DNA from: Planctomycetaceae bacterium
GTDB lineage: Bacteria; Planctomycetota; Planctomycetia; Pirellulales; Pirellulaceae
Reading direction: 5' to 3'
DNA length: 63,626 nucleotides
NCBI GenBank assembly: GCA_002709045.1
Contig: PAPJ01000054.1
Span: 1-63,626, forward strand
Every line of letters starts with the position of its first letter. Position 1 is the stretch's first letter. Below the pieces are notes generated by a model, which was given only the letters and a program-made list of their open reading frames with translations, was not told the origin of the DNA and did not search any database. Below, in pieces: positions 33,875 through 42,791 of this stretch. A program made the translations under genes and the position numbers.

Positions 33875-34765
33875 ATGGCAACTACATCTAGCATCAAAGG
33901 AATCATTCTGGCAGGCGGTACCGGTTCACGTCTGTACCCACTAACCCATGTTGTCAGTAAACAACTGCTTCCCATTTACGACAAGCCAATGGTGTACTAT
34001 CCTTTATCGACCCTGATGCTTGCAGGCATCCGTGACCTGCTGGTTATTAGTTCTCCACAGGATATCGGACACTTTGAATCACTGCTGGGATCGGGGGAAC
34101 AACTCGGTATCAGCATTAACTACGCCGTTCAGGAAAAACCGGAAGGACTAGCTCAATCTTTTACAGTAGGCCGTCAGTTCATCGGCAGTGATCGTGTGGC
34201 ATTAGTTCTTGGTGACAACATTTTCTATGGTCAGGGGTTTCGCGGCATGTTACAGCGTGCAGCAAATCAGGAAACCGGAGCGACTATTTTTGGCTATCCG
34301 GTTAAAGACCCTGAACGCTATGGTGTTATCGCTTTTGATCAAAATGGAACTCCTATTGAGCTCGTTGAGAAACCTACCAATCCGCCATCTAACTACGCCA
34401 TCCCGGGTTTATACTTCTACGACAATCAGGTTATCGAGATCGCTGCTGAGTTACAACCATCGGCCCGGGGCGAATACGAAATCACGGATGTAAATCGTGA
34501 ATACCTGTCTCGCGGGCAATTGCATCTTGAGAAATTCACGCGTGGATTTGCCTGGCTTGATACAGGCACTCATGAAACTCTGATTCAGGCCGGTGATTTT
34601 GTTCAGACGATCGAACAGCGACAGGGACTTAAAATTGCCTGCATCGAAGAGATTGCCTATTTGATGGGATATATTGATCTGGAACAACTGGATCGATTGG
34701 CTCAGCAAATCCCCAATCAGTACGGTCAGTACTTAAAAGATATCGTCACCCGCGAAAATGCTTAA
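33875..34765 (+). CDS. rmlA: Glucose-1-phosphate thymidylyltransferase
   Basis: ATG 33875 is chosen (296 residues, family length). An ORF opening 66 nt earlier would overlap rmlB and add no conserved sequence. TAAAGGAA precedes it. Motifs are IILAGGTGSRLYPLTHVVSKQLLPIYDKPM, ALVLGDNIFYGQGF, GYPVKDPERYGVI, LVEKPTNPPSNYAIPGLYFYD and ARGEYEITDVNREYL, with the late W-x-D-T-G-T (AWLDTGTHE). It forms dTDP-glucose from dTTP and glucose-1-phosphate. Its TAA stop lies in a TTAA shared with the stop of the convergent SDR gene. Confidence 0.95.
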   Translation: MATTSSIKGIILAGGTGSRLYPLTHVVSKQLLPIYDKPMVYYPLSTLMLAGIRDLLVISSPQDIGHFESLLGSGEQLGISINYAVQEKPEGLAQSFTVGRQFIGSDRVALVLGDNIFYGQGFRGMLQRAANQETGATIFGYPVKDPERYGVIAFDQNGTPIELVEKPTNPPSNYAIPGLYFYDNQVIEIAAELQPSARGEYEITDVNREYLSRGQLHLEKFTRGFAWLDTGTHETLIQAGDFVQTIEQRQGLKIACIEEIAYLMGYIDLEQLDRLAQQIPNQYGQYLKDIVTRENA

Positions 34766-35550
34766 AAGCGGTTCGCTGTAAAACCACCGTCCACGTAATA
34801 GTCCGCACCGGTAATAAAGCTACCCGCATTACGTGAACATAACAGCAAGGCGGCCCCAATAAGTTCCTGCGGCTCACCAAAGCGGTCCATTGGAGTTTGA
34901 GACATGATCTTCTCAATCCGTTCGGGAGCCAAAATCTTACGATTTTGTTCTGCGGGAAAGAATCCGGGACAAATTGCATTTACACGCACACCCTGAGTAC
35001 CGTATTCACGGGCCACATTTTTGGTAAGGTTAACGACGGCGGCCTTCGAGGCCGAATAGGCAAACACTTTTGACAACGGCAGGTGTGAGGGGACACTTCC
35101 GATATTCAGTATGCAACCGCCTCCGTTCTGAGTCTTCATATGCATTGCAAATAGCTGGCAGCCAATCTGTGTGGATCTCAGATTTCCATCCATGATCCAA
35201 TCCCAGTCTTCATCCGTGATTTCTTCATAGGGGATAGCTGCATTCATACCTGCACAATTCACGAGGACATCAACTTTTCCGTGTTTTTCCAACACCTGAT
35301 CGCGCAGTTGCTGGATCGATTCACGTTGAAATACATCGACTGTGATGAACTCCGCGGAGCCACCAGCATCCTGAATCGCTTTAACCCGTTCCAGCCCGCG
35401 TTCTTCGCTACGTCCGGCGACCACAACATGCCCGCCAGCTTTACCGAATCCATCACACAGGGCGCCACCCAATACTCCGGTACCACCGATAACGATGACA
35501 ATTTGATCTTCGTAGCTAAACAAGTGCGTCAGGTAATCTGAAACAGACAT
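34762..35550 (-). CDS. SDR family oxidoreductase (gluconate dehydrogenase-like)
   Basis: The 262-residue classical SDR has the Rossmann start IVIGGTGVLGGALCDGF, LVNCAGMNAAIPYEE (NAG-equivalent), catalytic Ser in ILNIGSVPSHLPLSK, YSASKAAVVNLTKNVA (YxxxK) and RVNAICPGFFPAEQ. C-terminal features (GAALLLCSRNAGSFITGADYYVDGGF) match gluconate 5-dehydrogenase-type and 2-deoxygluconate dehydrogenase-type enzymes, but the substrate is not determined. It lies 46 nt downstream of gnd on the same strand, supporting a role in hexuronate or gluconate metabolism. The stop overlaps the end of rmlA by 4 nt. Confidence 0.87.
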   Translation of the reverse strand: MSVSDYLTHLFSYEDQIVIVIGGTGVLGGALCDGFGKAGGHVVVAGRSEERGLERVKAIQDAGGSAEFITVDVFQRESIQQLRDQVLEKHGKVDVLVNCAGMNAAIPYEEITDEDWDWIMDGNLRSTQIGCQLFAMHMKTQNGGGCILNIGSVPSHLPLSKVFAYSASKAAVVNLTKNVAREYGTQGVRVNAICPGFFPAEQNRKILAPERIEKIMSQTPMDRFGEPQELIGAALLLCSRNAGSFITGADYYVDGGFTANRF

Positions 35551-35596
35551 AAAAACGATCTTTCTTTATGGATTGCGTTATAAACAGAACAGAAAA

Positions 35597-37051
35597 CTAG
35601 TCCTGTGGTTGTTTGCGTCGCTTAAGCCATTCAGCATGAAACACACCATCAATATCGGTGCGTAAAAAGGTATGAGCTCCGAAATAGTCGCGCTGAGCCT
35701 GTAACAGGTTCGCCGGCAGACGACCACGACGATAACTATCGTAATATGCCAATGCTGCACTAAAGGCCGGCACAGGTATTCCAAGCTCCGTTGCCTGTAC
35801 AACCACGCGACGCCAGGCCGCCTGAGCATTGTGTACGGCATCGGTAAAGTAAGGGTGCAGCAGCAGGTTTTCGAGATTTGGATTCTCATCAAATGCTTCT
35901 TTGATGCGATCCAGAAACTGAGCTCGAATAATACAACCACCACGCCACAACAGGGCACAGTCACCATAATTTAGTGGCCAATTATGTTCCTCAGCAGCGT
36001 ATTGTAACTGAACAAATCCCTGAGCATAGCTCACGATTTTCGAAGCATACAAAGCCTGTCGAACATCCTCGATGAGTTTCTGCTTGGCTTCCACACTAAG
36101 ATCAACATTGACGTCAGGGCCATTAAGAACCGCTTCAGCACGTACACGGGCATCTTTCTGAGCAGAAAGGCTGCGGGCGTATACAGCTGTAGTGACCAGT
36201 GTACTTGGTACTCCCAAATCAAGAGCCAATTGACTCATCCATTTACCGGTACCTTTGGCACCAGCTTTATCCAGAACTTTGTCAACCAGAAAGCCTTCCG
36301 CCTGATCATCAACCACACTGAAGATATCGCGGCTGATTTCAATCAGGTAACTCTGAAGATCACCACGATTCCATTCATCAAAAACATCATACAGTTCATC
36401 ATTACTGAGTCCGCCTGCTTCACTCAACATATGATAAGCTTCACAAATCAACTGCATGTCACCATATTCAATTCCATTATGAACCATTTTCACATAGTGG
36501 CCGGCTCCCCGGGGCCCCACCCACTCACAACATGGGATGTCTTGATTAGGTCCAACTTTAGCGGCGATCGCTTTGAAGATCGGCTCAACAGCAGGCCAGG
36601 CGGCTTCACTTCCACCAGGCATCATGCTGGGACCTTTAAGGGCACCTTCTTCGCCGCCGGAAACACCTGTGCCGATGAACTGCAGGCCTTTCCCTTCGAT
36701 ATACTCAGTACGACGTTCAGTATCACTGAAATGAGTATTGCCACCATCAATAATGATGTCACCCTCATCAAGCAGTGGAATAAGATTATCAATAATCGTA
36801 TCGACCGCTGGGCCTGCTTTAACAAGCATCATCACTTTACGAGGACGTGACAGATTGGCCACGAGGTCTTCCAGCGTGTGGCATCCTACGAAATTCTTTC
36901 CGGCAGCACGACCGCTGATCAGGTTATCGACCTTCTCAGTGGAACGGTTATAGACTGCCATTTTATAGCCACGGCTTTCCACGTTAAGAGCAAGGTTTTC
37001 ACCCATCACGGCCAAACCAATCAGACCAAAATCTGCGAGTTCTTCAGACAT
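35597..37051 (-). CDS. gnd: 6-phosphogluconate dehydrogenase, decarboxylating
   Basis: The 484-residue protein has FGLIGLAVMGENLALNVESRG at the NADP-binding start, YNRSTEKVD, IDGGNTHFSDTERR, FIGTGVSGGEEGALKGPSMMPGG and VKMVHNGIEYGDMQLICEAY with the catalytic Lys and the substrate residues HNGIEY. The last block YFGAHTFLRTDIDGVFHAEW completes the fold. The length is normal. It oxidises 6-phosphogluconate to ribulose-5-phosphate. A HAD hydrolase lies just upstream and an SDR downstream on the same strand. Confidence 0.96.
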   Translation of the reverse strand: MSEELADFGLIGLAVMGENLALNVESRGYKMAVYNRSTEKVDNLISGRAAGKNFVGCHTLEDLVANLSRPRKVMMLVKAGPAVDTIIDNLIPLLDEGDIIIDGGNTHFSDTERRTEYIEGKGLQFIGTGVSGGEEGALKGPSMMPGGSEAAWPAVEPIFKAIAAKVGPNQDIPCCEWVGPRGAGHYVKMVHNGIEYGDMQLICEAYHMLSEAGGLSNDELYDVFDEWNRGDLQSYLIEISRDIFSVVDDQAEGFLVDKVLDKAGAKGTGKWMSQLALDLGVPSTLVTTAVYARSLSAQKDARVRAEAVLNGPDVNVDLSVEAKQKLIEDVRQALYASKIVSYAQGFVQLQYAAEEHNWPLNYGDCALLWRGGCIIRAQFLDRIKEAFDENPNLENLLLHPYFTDAVHNAQAAWRRVVVQATELGIPVPAFSAALAYYDSYRRGRLPANLLQAQRDYFGAHTFLRTDIDGVFHAEWLKRRKQPQD

Positions 37052-37130
37052 ATTCTTTTAGCTTTCCAATAATCCACATAGGGTTTGTTTTTAGGAAGTA
37101 ATAAAGCCAGCGGCTCTTTCATTATTGCCA

Positions 37131-37997
37131 CTAGCCATTTACCGGCCACGGCGGGTTTACAGGCAGATAGGAATCAAATTCGTCCAGCAGGGCCTGTTGA
37201 TAATCTCCTGCAAATTCACTGCTGAGAAACTTATCAATTGACTCGTTGTAAAAGCGCTCCCAACTAGCTTCTTCAGCACCGGGGTTAATCGGGTAGAACA
37301 GACAATGATTAGCAACGGCTGCTTTAAAATCGCCGGGAGCATCACCAATCATCAGTACTTTGTTTTCACCGTACTTTGCCGCATTGGATAGTGTTTCTTT
37401 CTTATTGCCAGATTCCTGACCGCAAATTGCAGTGATGTGCTCATCAATTCCGTGTTCTCCCCATTCAGCTTTAAGGGCTTCATTTGGTGTCGCTGAAACA
37501 ACAAGCATGTCACATTTCCCGGACAGCTTATTTAGAGATTCGCGTACCAAGGGAAACGGTGCAACACCGTGTACTATATCAGCAACGGTGTCATTAACGG
37601 TTGTAGACCATTGCAGAGCGTTTTTCAGATCAGGGCAGTCTGTTTCGGCCACTTTAGCTTCTAAAGCAGGGTTACCAAGTTTGGTTTCCTGTTCAATCCA
37701 GTCAATCAATGCCTGAGGAATTTCCACTGTTATGCCACGGGCAGCCACTTCCGGACGTCTTTGCAGCCATTGAAGTGATTCAACAAGTGCCGGGAAGCGA
37801 TTAATCCCACGACTCTTAGAGTAGAGGTTCACAAACTCAGCCGCTTCGCGTGCATATTTGCTGATTGCCTGCAGATTGTAGTACTTGATAGTATTGGGAA
37901 TGAAACACTCTTTGTGTTTCAATTCCATCGTATCGAATGCACATCCGTCGGAATCAATTCCGACCAGGAACTCTTTGGTTGGCTGAATTTCGTACAT
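37131..37997 (-). CDS. HAD-superfamily hydrolase
   Basis: The 288-residue protein has HAD motif I FLVGIDSDGCAFDTM (DxDGC, nucleophile Asp17-type and general-acid Asp), motif II MLVVSATPNEAL, a Lys in the GNKKETLSNAA region and motif IV VLMIGDAPGDFKAA. A long helical cap (about residues 30-140) lies between motifs I and II. It probably dephosphorylates a sugar phosphate or small metabolite, with no substrate assignable. A perfect 17-bp tandem repeat (one mismatch in the copies) lies in its upstream leader. It sits between gnd and the phosphofructokinase on the same strand. Confidence 0.85.
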   Translation of the reverse strand: MYEIQPTKEFLVGIDSDGCAFDTMELKHKECFIPNTIKYYNLQAISKYAREAAEFVNLYSKSRGINRFPALVESLQWLQRRPEVAARGITVEIPQALIDWIEQETKLGNPALEAKVAETDCPDLKNALQWSTTVNDTVADIVHGVAPFPLVRESLNKLSGKCDMLVVSATPNEALKAEWGEHGIDEHITAICGQESGNKKETLSNAAKYGENKVLMIGDAPGDFKAAVANHCLFYPINPGAEEASWERFYNESIDKFLSSEFAGDYQQALLDEFDSYLPVNPPWPVNG

Positions 37998-38023
37998 ATT
38001 TCGAATCTGCCTTTTATCTATTT

Positions 38024-38057
38024 ATTACAGGTGTGAAGTTATTACAGGTGTGAAGTA
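38024..38057. repeat. 17-bp tandem duplication upstream of the HAD gene
   Basis: attacaggtgtgaagtt (38024-38040) is followed directly by attacaggtgtgaagta (38041-38057), 16 of 17 identical. It lies between the phosphofructokinase stop and the HAD start, in the presumed leader of the latter. Confidence 0.9.
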
Positions 38058-38076
38058 AGAATTAGTTAGTTTCTCT

Positions 38077-39363
38077 TTAGCGTTTGGCCTGAGGTACATA
38101 AGGCTCGAGGCTTTGGTTGGCATAAATCGGTTCCAACCGAGTCATTCTCTGGCGGCCGTCTATCATTGGAATACTCACCATTGCTTCCCCTACAAGCGGC
38201 TTGGCATACTTGATGAATTCATCGGTTACGTCATAACCGTTTTCACTTATCCATGCTGACGGGAACGTACGCTCACTATTAGCAACTTCGCTTAACGGTG
38301 CTTTGTCATAGTAAACGTTATAAATACTGCCTGGTGACCGCAAAATATTTGCCATATAACCACTCTCATGATTGGCGGCCAAGAGACATGCTTTCTGGCC
38401 CGCATAATAAGCCTCTTCCAGATCAACCGTGGATGCAAATGCCATGCTGTGACGCTGATCGGTGCCAGGTACATTACAACGAGCAGCACCTGAGGCTGCG
38501 AGCCCATTCGCGTTTAGATAGTTCACCACTGTTTGCGCGACCGTAATTTGACTTGAGCTAAAACTTGTATGACCAAATCCATCTTTGACTTCACCCAGAT
38601 CACCTACATCAAATCCTTCGCTAACGACAACGATACAACGACCGTCCTGTTTCAATTGATCATTGATATTGTCTGCCATCTCAGCCAAAGAACAGGGACT
38701 CTCTGCCAGATATATTTGCAATGGCATTTCACGATTAGGGTCAGCCAAACGTGCTGCAGCCGGAATATAACCAATACGTCTTCCCATTGCCTGCAGTACT
38801 AGAACCGGATCAGCCGGGCAAGAACCTCGATTCTCTTCGTTAGCACACTGCACAGCATGCATCCAGTATTTCGCCGTGGAACCGTAACCGGGCGTATGGT
38901 CAATCAGTTTAAATTCACTGTCGCCTACATCATTATCAATCGTTTTAGGACCACCAATTCCCACGAGGTCCATTCCACGATCCTGCCCCAGTTCGGCAAT
39001 CTTGTTGGCTGTGTCCATCGAGTCATTTCCACCGATGTAGATAAAGTAGCCAACGTTATGCGCTTTAAGAACGTCGATCACACGTTCAAAATCTTCATCC
39101 TGTCCTGCTTTTAGCTTGTACCGACATGTACCAATTGAACCGGCCGCCGGCGTATATCGCAGCAAGGAGATCTCTTCTTCTGACTGAGCGGTAAGATCAA
39201 TTAGCTCTTCCTTAAGAACACCCTCAATACCATGATGAGCTCCGTAAACAGTCCCAATATTATCCATCTGACGAGCAGCTTCGATAACACCACGAACAGT
39301 GTTATTAATTACCGGACTAGGTCCACCACTTTGGGCAACAACTAGGTTTTTAGGTTCAGCCAT
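38077..39363 (-). CDS. 6-phosphofructokinase, pyrophosphate-type active site
   Basis: ATG 39363 is used (428 residues). A GTG 12 nt upstream is an alternative but directly abuts the purine-rich site. The family motif QSGGPSPVINNTVRGVIEAA starts the domain. The nucleotide-site residues are diagnostic: YIGGNDSMDTANKI has Asp where ATP-dependent enzymes have Gly after GGD, and GGPKTIDNDVG has Lys where the ATP-type has Gly. Both are hallmarks of PPi-dependent enzymes. VLQAMGRRIGYI and VVSEGFDVGD complete the fructose-6-phosphate site. It therefore probably runs reversible phosphorylation with PPi. A 292-nt leader region upstream holds no gene. Confidence 0.88.
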   Translation of the reverse strand: MAEPKNLVVAQSGGPSPVINNTVRGVIEAARQMDNIGTVYGAHHGIEGVLKEELIDLTAQSEEEISLLRYTPAAGSIGTCRYKLKAGQDEDFERVIDVLKAHNVGYFIYIGGNDSMDTANKIAELGQDRGMDLVGIGGPKTIDNDVGDSEFKLIDHTPGYGSTAKYWMHAVQCANEENRGSCPADPVLVLQAMGRRIGYIPAAARLADPNREMPLQIYLAESPCSLAEMADNINDQLKQDGRCIVVVSEGFDVGDLGEVKDGFGHTSFSSSQITVAQTVVNYLNANGLAASGAARCNVPGTDQRHSMAFASTVDLEEAYYAGQKACLLAANHESGYMANILRSPGSIYNVYYDKAPLSEVANSERTFPSAWISENGYDVTDEFIKYAKPLVGEAMVSIPMIDGRQRMTRLEPIYANQSLEPYVPQAKR

Positions 39364-39655
39364 TGCAAATCGCACTTTCCTTCAATGAAATCTATCGTTC
39401 ACGACTCAACCGGGGCACCCGCAAGGTGTTTCAACCTACAATTACCCACGCCAAAGCCGAAAGCATATAAGCTTTCAATTTTACCGCTGGAAAGTTATTC
39501 TTACAATCGGTCGAATAACTGAGATTTAGTCGAGCCGGTAAAAACGTGGCCTTTCCCAATGCAAACGAATCATCTGAGTGAAGAGGGGAGGGGATTGCTA
39601 ACTACAGAGATGCAATTTCTCGAATTCCGTCCGGGTGCGGCAAAGGCAGAGCCTC

Positions 39656-40813
39656 TTACGAATCCTTCAGATAAACAATTTCACCAGCGTTAACTGTCGC
39701 TACAACTTCGAACTGACCGTCAATGATATCGAAGAAGACAAGATCGGCTCGGGTTCCTACCTCAAGCTTTGGCAACCGATAACCAACTATCCTGGCCGGT
39801 CCCAGCGACGCCATGTTCACCGCCGATTCCAATGGTAATTCAGCATATTCCATTGCCTTCACAATCCCCACACCAATCGGCAGTGCAGCACCTGCTAACA
39901 ACTGCCTTTGCCCGGGAACAACCAATCGGCCATCATCAAGCACTTCCACTTTACCTAACCCGGCCGTCGACTCATAAATACCCGGGGGCATGCCTCCCAT
40001 TCCTGTAATGTCACTCACTAAAACACAACGTTCCACAGACTTGGCCCGAACCACCGTCTTGACAACCGCGGCCGGTAGATGGTGACCATCAGCAATCAGG
40101 CTGCAGGTCAAACGATCTTCGGCAATTTGATCCCAGAGATAATTGGGGTGCCGACGAATTGTTCCATGCGCACCATTGCCCAGATGCGTTGACATACTCG
40201 CACCAGCGTCAACGGCCGCCGCGATCTGATCACTGCTGGCAGACGTATGACCAATAGCCACCACTACTCCCGAATCCACGATCTTTCCAATGAACTGGGG
40301 ACTGCCATCGTACTCAGGTGACATCGTTAGAATTTTAATACGCCCGCGAGCTGCCTCCTGAAGCTGCTGAAATTCATCCCAACATGGTGGTCGCACATGT
40401 GTTTGCGGATGGGCTCCTCGAGGACCATCCTCCGCTGATATAAACGGCCCCTCCAAATGTAGGTGCTGACAACGGCGAGCAACGTCAGCATCCGATTCAA
40501 TCGTGTCGGCAACAGTACGAATACTGTGCCTTAACAATGCATGGTCCGCAGTTGTGAACGTCGGGCAAAATTCAACAACACCATCCTGATCCATCGCCAG
40601 TGCAATTTTCCGAACCTTTTCTGAGGTTAATGCGGGGTCATTAAATTCCATGCCTCCATAACCATTGACTTGCAGGTCAACTAAACCGGGTGCGACAAAC
40701 GGGAATTCCCTTCCTCCGGCAAACAAATAAGAAAGTGCTGAAATCTCACCGTCCTGAAGAATGACTTCATAACCGGTGCCAGTCGCATAGTGTCGTGCTT
40801 TTATTGAGGCCAT
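39656..40813 (-). CDS. nagA: N-acetylglucosamine-6-phosphate deacetylase
   Basis: ATG 40813 gives 385 residues. The longer open frame adds 16 residues with no family match. Motifs are FVAPGLVDLQVNGYGGMEFND, CPTFTTADHALL, HLHLEGPFISAEDGPRGAHP (substrate/metal Glu), VVAIGHTSAS (metal His), STHLGNGAHGTI (metal His), LIADGHHLP and VLVSDITGMGG with the catalytic Asp. It removes the acetyl group from GlcNAc-6-P in amino sugar recycling. It is the last gene of a minus-strand run that begins after the GH16 gene. No nagB is visible nearby. Confidence 0.92.
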   Translation of the reverse strand: MASIKARHYATGTGYEVILQDGEISALSYLFAGGREFPFVAPGLVDLQVNGYGGMEFNDPALTSEKVRKIALAMDQDGVVEFCPTFTTADHALLRHSIRTVADTIESDADVARRCQHLHLEGPFISAEDGPRGAHPQTHVRPPCWDEFQQLQEAARGRIKILTMSPEYDGSPQFIGKIVDSGVVVAIGHTSASSDQIAAAVDAGASMSTHLGNGAHGTIRRHPNYLWDQIAEDRLTCSLIADGHHLPAAVVKTVVRAKSVERCVLVSDITGMGGMPPGIYESTAGLGKVEVLDDGRLVVPGQRQLLAGAALPIGVGIVKAMEYAELPLESAVNMASLGPARIVGYRLPKLEVGTRADLVFFDIIDGQFEVVATVNAGEIVYLKDS

Positions 40814-40872
40814 AGAAGTGATTATACAAAATCCATTTTTTACTTCCAATCCACCAGACATGGCGCATCAGA

Positions 40873-41685
40873 TCATTTTGAGGCCCGTTGATAAACTCGC
40901 ACATAGTCGATTTCAAACCGTCTTGGGAAAACGGTCGTGGCATCAGGTGCACCGACGAGCCTGCCACCAACCGACAAATTAAGCAGTAGGTGAAAGCGTT
41001 GATCAAAGGGAGCCGGAAAAGGGGCTGCTTTGGAATCCCAATTCGTCTTTGTCTGATAATGCTTACCATCTACGTACCATCGCATTTCCCCACGTTCCCA
41101 TTCAAGCACAAACGTATGGAAGCCATCCGAAAAATTGCCTTCCTTTAAAATGTACTCACCGGAACTCTGGCGATTATTTGGCCACTGATCACCAAAATGC
41201 AGCGTTCCCAGAACATGGTTTGGTTTGGCTCCATCAAATTCCATAATGTCAATTTCACCGCTTAAGGCCCAGTCGCCATACTTTTCATCGGTCGGTAACA
41301 TCCAAATCGCCGGCCACATTCCCCTTCCTCCAGGAACTTTGGCTCGGATTTCAAAACGCCCGTATTTCCAGTCACCACGATGCTTGGTGCGCAAACGCCC
41401 CGATGAATAATCCCGCAAAGTCCCCTGTATATTCGGACGATCCTTACGAGCTTCAATAATCAGACGACCACCTTCAACACGAATATTCTCTGGACGATCG
41501 GTATAAAGCTGTAGTTCCTGATTACCGCCCCCGAATGCATTGACCTCAATTCCCCATCTGGAATAGTCGAGCTGCTTCTCATCAAATTCATCAGCCCAGA
41601 CAAGTTTCCATTGCTCATCAGCCTGAAGGCTTACAAAACTGCTCAACAGGATTCCACAGACTAATACGAAAATCGTCTTATGCAT
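40873..41685 (-). CDS. Secreted glycoside hydrolase family 16 beta-glucanase
   Basis: ATG 41685 gives 270 residues. The frame is open upstream only because it reads through the tRNA-Cys gene, so the longer start is rejected. A signal peptide precedes LQADEQWKLVWADEFD. GH16 features are LDYSRWGIEVNAFGGGNQELQLYTDR, YGRFEIRAKVPGGRGMWPAIWML and the catalytic GEIDIMEFDG (E-x-D-x-x-E), followed by HFGDQWPNNR and LEWERGEMRWYVDG. It probably cleaves beta-1,3- or beta-1,3/1,4-glucans such as laminarin outside the cell. The gene lies directly next to tRNA-Cys and its terminator. Confidence 0.93.
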   Translation of the reverse strand: MHKTIFVLVCGILLSSFVSLQADEQWKLVWADEFDEKQLDYSRWGIEVNAFGGGNQELQLYTDRPENIRVEGGRLIIEARKDRPNIQGTLRDYSSGRLRTKHRGDWKYGRFEIRAKVPGGRGMWPAIWMLPTDEKYGDWALSGEIDIMEFDGAKPNHVLGTLHFGDQWPNNRQSSGEYILKEGNFSDGFHTFVLEWERGEMRWYVDGKHYQTKTNWDSKAAPFPAPFDQRFHLLLNLSVGGRLVGAPDATTVFPRRFEIDYVRVYQRASK

Positions 41686-41742
41686 TACCGACTCCAGATA
41701 GAGTTTCAGAGTTCTACAAATTGGAATTATCGAGATCCCATA

Positions 41743-41780
41743 CAAAAAACCCTGACTACGTAAACTCGCAAGCAGGGTTT
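41743..41780 (-). terminator. Intrinsic terminator downstream of tRNA-Cys
   Basis: On the minus strand AAACCCTG (41780-41773) pairs with CAGGGTTT (41754-41747) across an 18-nt loop, followed by further Ts (A-run 41744-41749). It lies 6 nt beyond the tRNA 3' end. Confidence 0.75.
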
Positions 41781-41786
41781 CTCTAG

Positions 41787-41858
41787 AGGCTCCGACCGGA
41801 TTCGAACCGGTGATGGCGGATTTGCAATCCGCTGCCTTAGCCACTTGGCCACGGAGCC
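41787..41858 (-). tRNA. tRNA-Cys (GCA)
   Basis: The minus strand folds as a 72-nt tRNA. The acceptor stem is GGCTCCG/CGGAGCC with a U discriminator, a D-arm follows, the anticodon stem CGGAT/ATCCG has loop TTGCAAA with anticodon GCA (complement of 41823-41825), and the T-arm is CCGGTTCGAATCCGG with TTCGAAT. CCA is not encoded. Confidence 0.97.
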
Positions 41859-42326
41859 AGTTACCGAAGTAGTATCTTTATCGTATTAACGCCTTTCGCT
41901 GATGTACAGTGCCCATCGACGGGTTATCAAAACTTAGATACCGGCAATATTTTTGGAAGCCAATGCAAGCATCGGTAGAAGATTTGTCTTCAATTCTTGT
42001 AATCCGGGTATTTCGGGCGAACGACTGTTTTTTAACTGTTGCCTACTCAATCAGTCAAACTCTATCGGTTATGCCGAGGTTATTGCCCAGAGTAAGGCTA
42101 TTTACAAGCGGTATATCTTACCTATGCATAAAATTGCGTATCCATCGACGGCACCTGAAGACGGAAAGGCCAACGGTTCGATTCTTTTGGTAACGGGACT
42201 TTCCGCTGGAAATTTCTCGTTGCATTTTGAGTTGTTTCAACACTGAAACACAGTGTCGGGTCAGAACCGCCCCCAAAACAAGCAAACTCCCTACCAAGCA
42301 ATCATGACACTGGAAGGATCCAAGAA
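41859..42326. other. 468-nt region without recognisable gene
   Basis: Frames in both directions are open for up to about 95 codons but show no signal, domain or ribosome binding site, and their composition is not protein-like. The one visible structure is the inverted repeat TGTTTCA (42233-42239) / TGAAACA (42244-42250) with a 4-nt spacer, which could be an operator for the small gene downstream. The sequence CATCGACGG occurs twice. Confidence 0.6.
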
Positions 42327-42659
42327 ATGGTTATTAAATCGTTCATTCAGAAACTTACTGGCGAAGCAAAACTAAAGTCCGTTGCAGAAAACGTGGCCCA
42401 GTCCTGTGCCGCTATCGTCTGGAAAAAAGTGTCTCACCGAATCAATGAAATGACAACGCCACAGGCACAGGGATATGTTCGTGGGCGTTCCGGACGAACT
42501 TTAAAGGTTCAGTTGGAACAGGCATTAGTTCGCTATGGCATTCAGGAATCGCGCCGGACTAAATTGACGGATATGGCCATGAACTTGCTGATCGCCCTGA
42601 CTCTTCAACGCAAGCACGAACAACAACTCGTTCCGAATGTTATCCGCAAAGCTGCCTAG
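42327..42659 (+). CDS. Small basic helical protein of unknown function
   Basis: The 110-residue product is rich in Lys, Arg, Gln and Leu, predicted mainly helical, with no signal peptide or membrane segment (KSFIQKLTGEAKLKSVAENVA, GYVRGRSGRTLKVQLEQALVRYGIQESRRTKLTDMAMNL). The basic segment GRSGRT and the amphipathic helices suggest nucleic-acid or ribosome binding, but I recognise no family. The real gene call rests on clear coding composition, its own possible operator upstream and a strong terminator 33 nt after the stop, so it is a stand-alone transcript. Confidence 0.75.
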   Translation: MVIKSFIQKLTGEAKLKSVAENVAQSCAAIVWKKVSHRINEMTTPQAQGYVRGRSGRTLKVQLEQALVRYGIQESRRTKLTDMAMNLLIALTLQRKHEQQLVPNVIRKAA

Positions 42660-42692
42660 TCAGATTAGCGAATAAGCTTCCGATATTCTCAC

Positions 42693-42723
42693 AAGGATTC
42701 CTTCCACAGGAATCCTTTTTTTT
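42693..42723 (+). terminator. Strong intrinsic terminator after the small basic protein
   Basis: The 9-bp stem AAGGATTCC (42693-42701) / GGAATCCTT (42709-42717) has a 7-nt loop and a T-run at 42716-42723. Confidence 0.93.
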
Positions 42724-42791
42724 ATTGAGTTCATTCATCTGCTAAACTAGCGTTTAGTCATTCACATCGTTTTTTCACCTGCGATCCTTCC

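Noticed and set aside
36230..36850. 206-codon frame antisense to gnd
   Set aside because: The sense strand encodes a complete 6-phosphogluconate dehydrogenase and the antisense product has no recognisable motif.
41686..41844. N-terminal extension of the GH16 gene
   Set aside because: This stretch reads through the tRNA-Cys gene and its terminator. A proper signal peptide starts at ATG 41685.
41909..42246. Overlapping open frames of 94-97 codons after tRNA-Cys
   Set aside because: They have no ribosome binding site, family resemblance or protein-like composition, and two frames are equally open.
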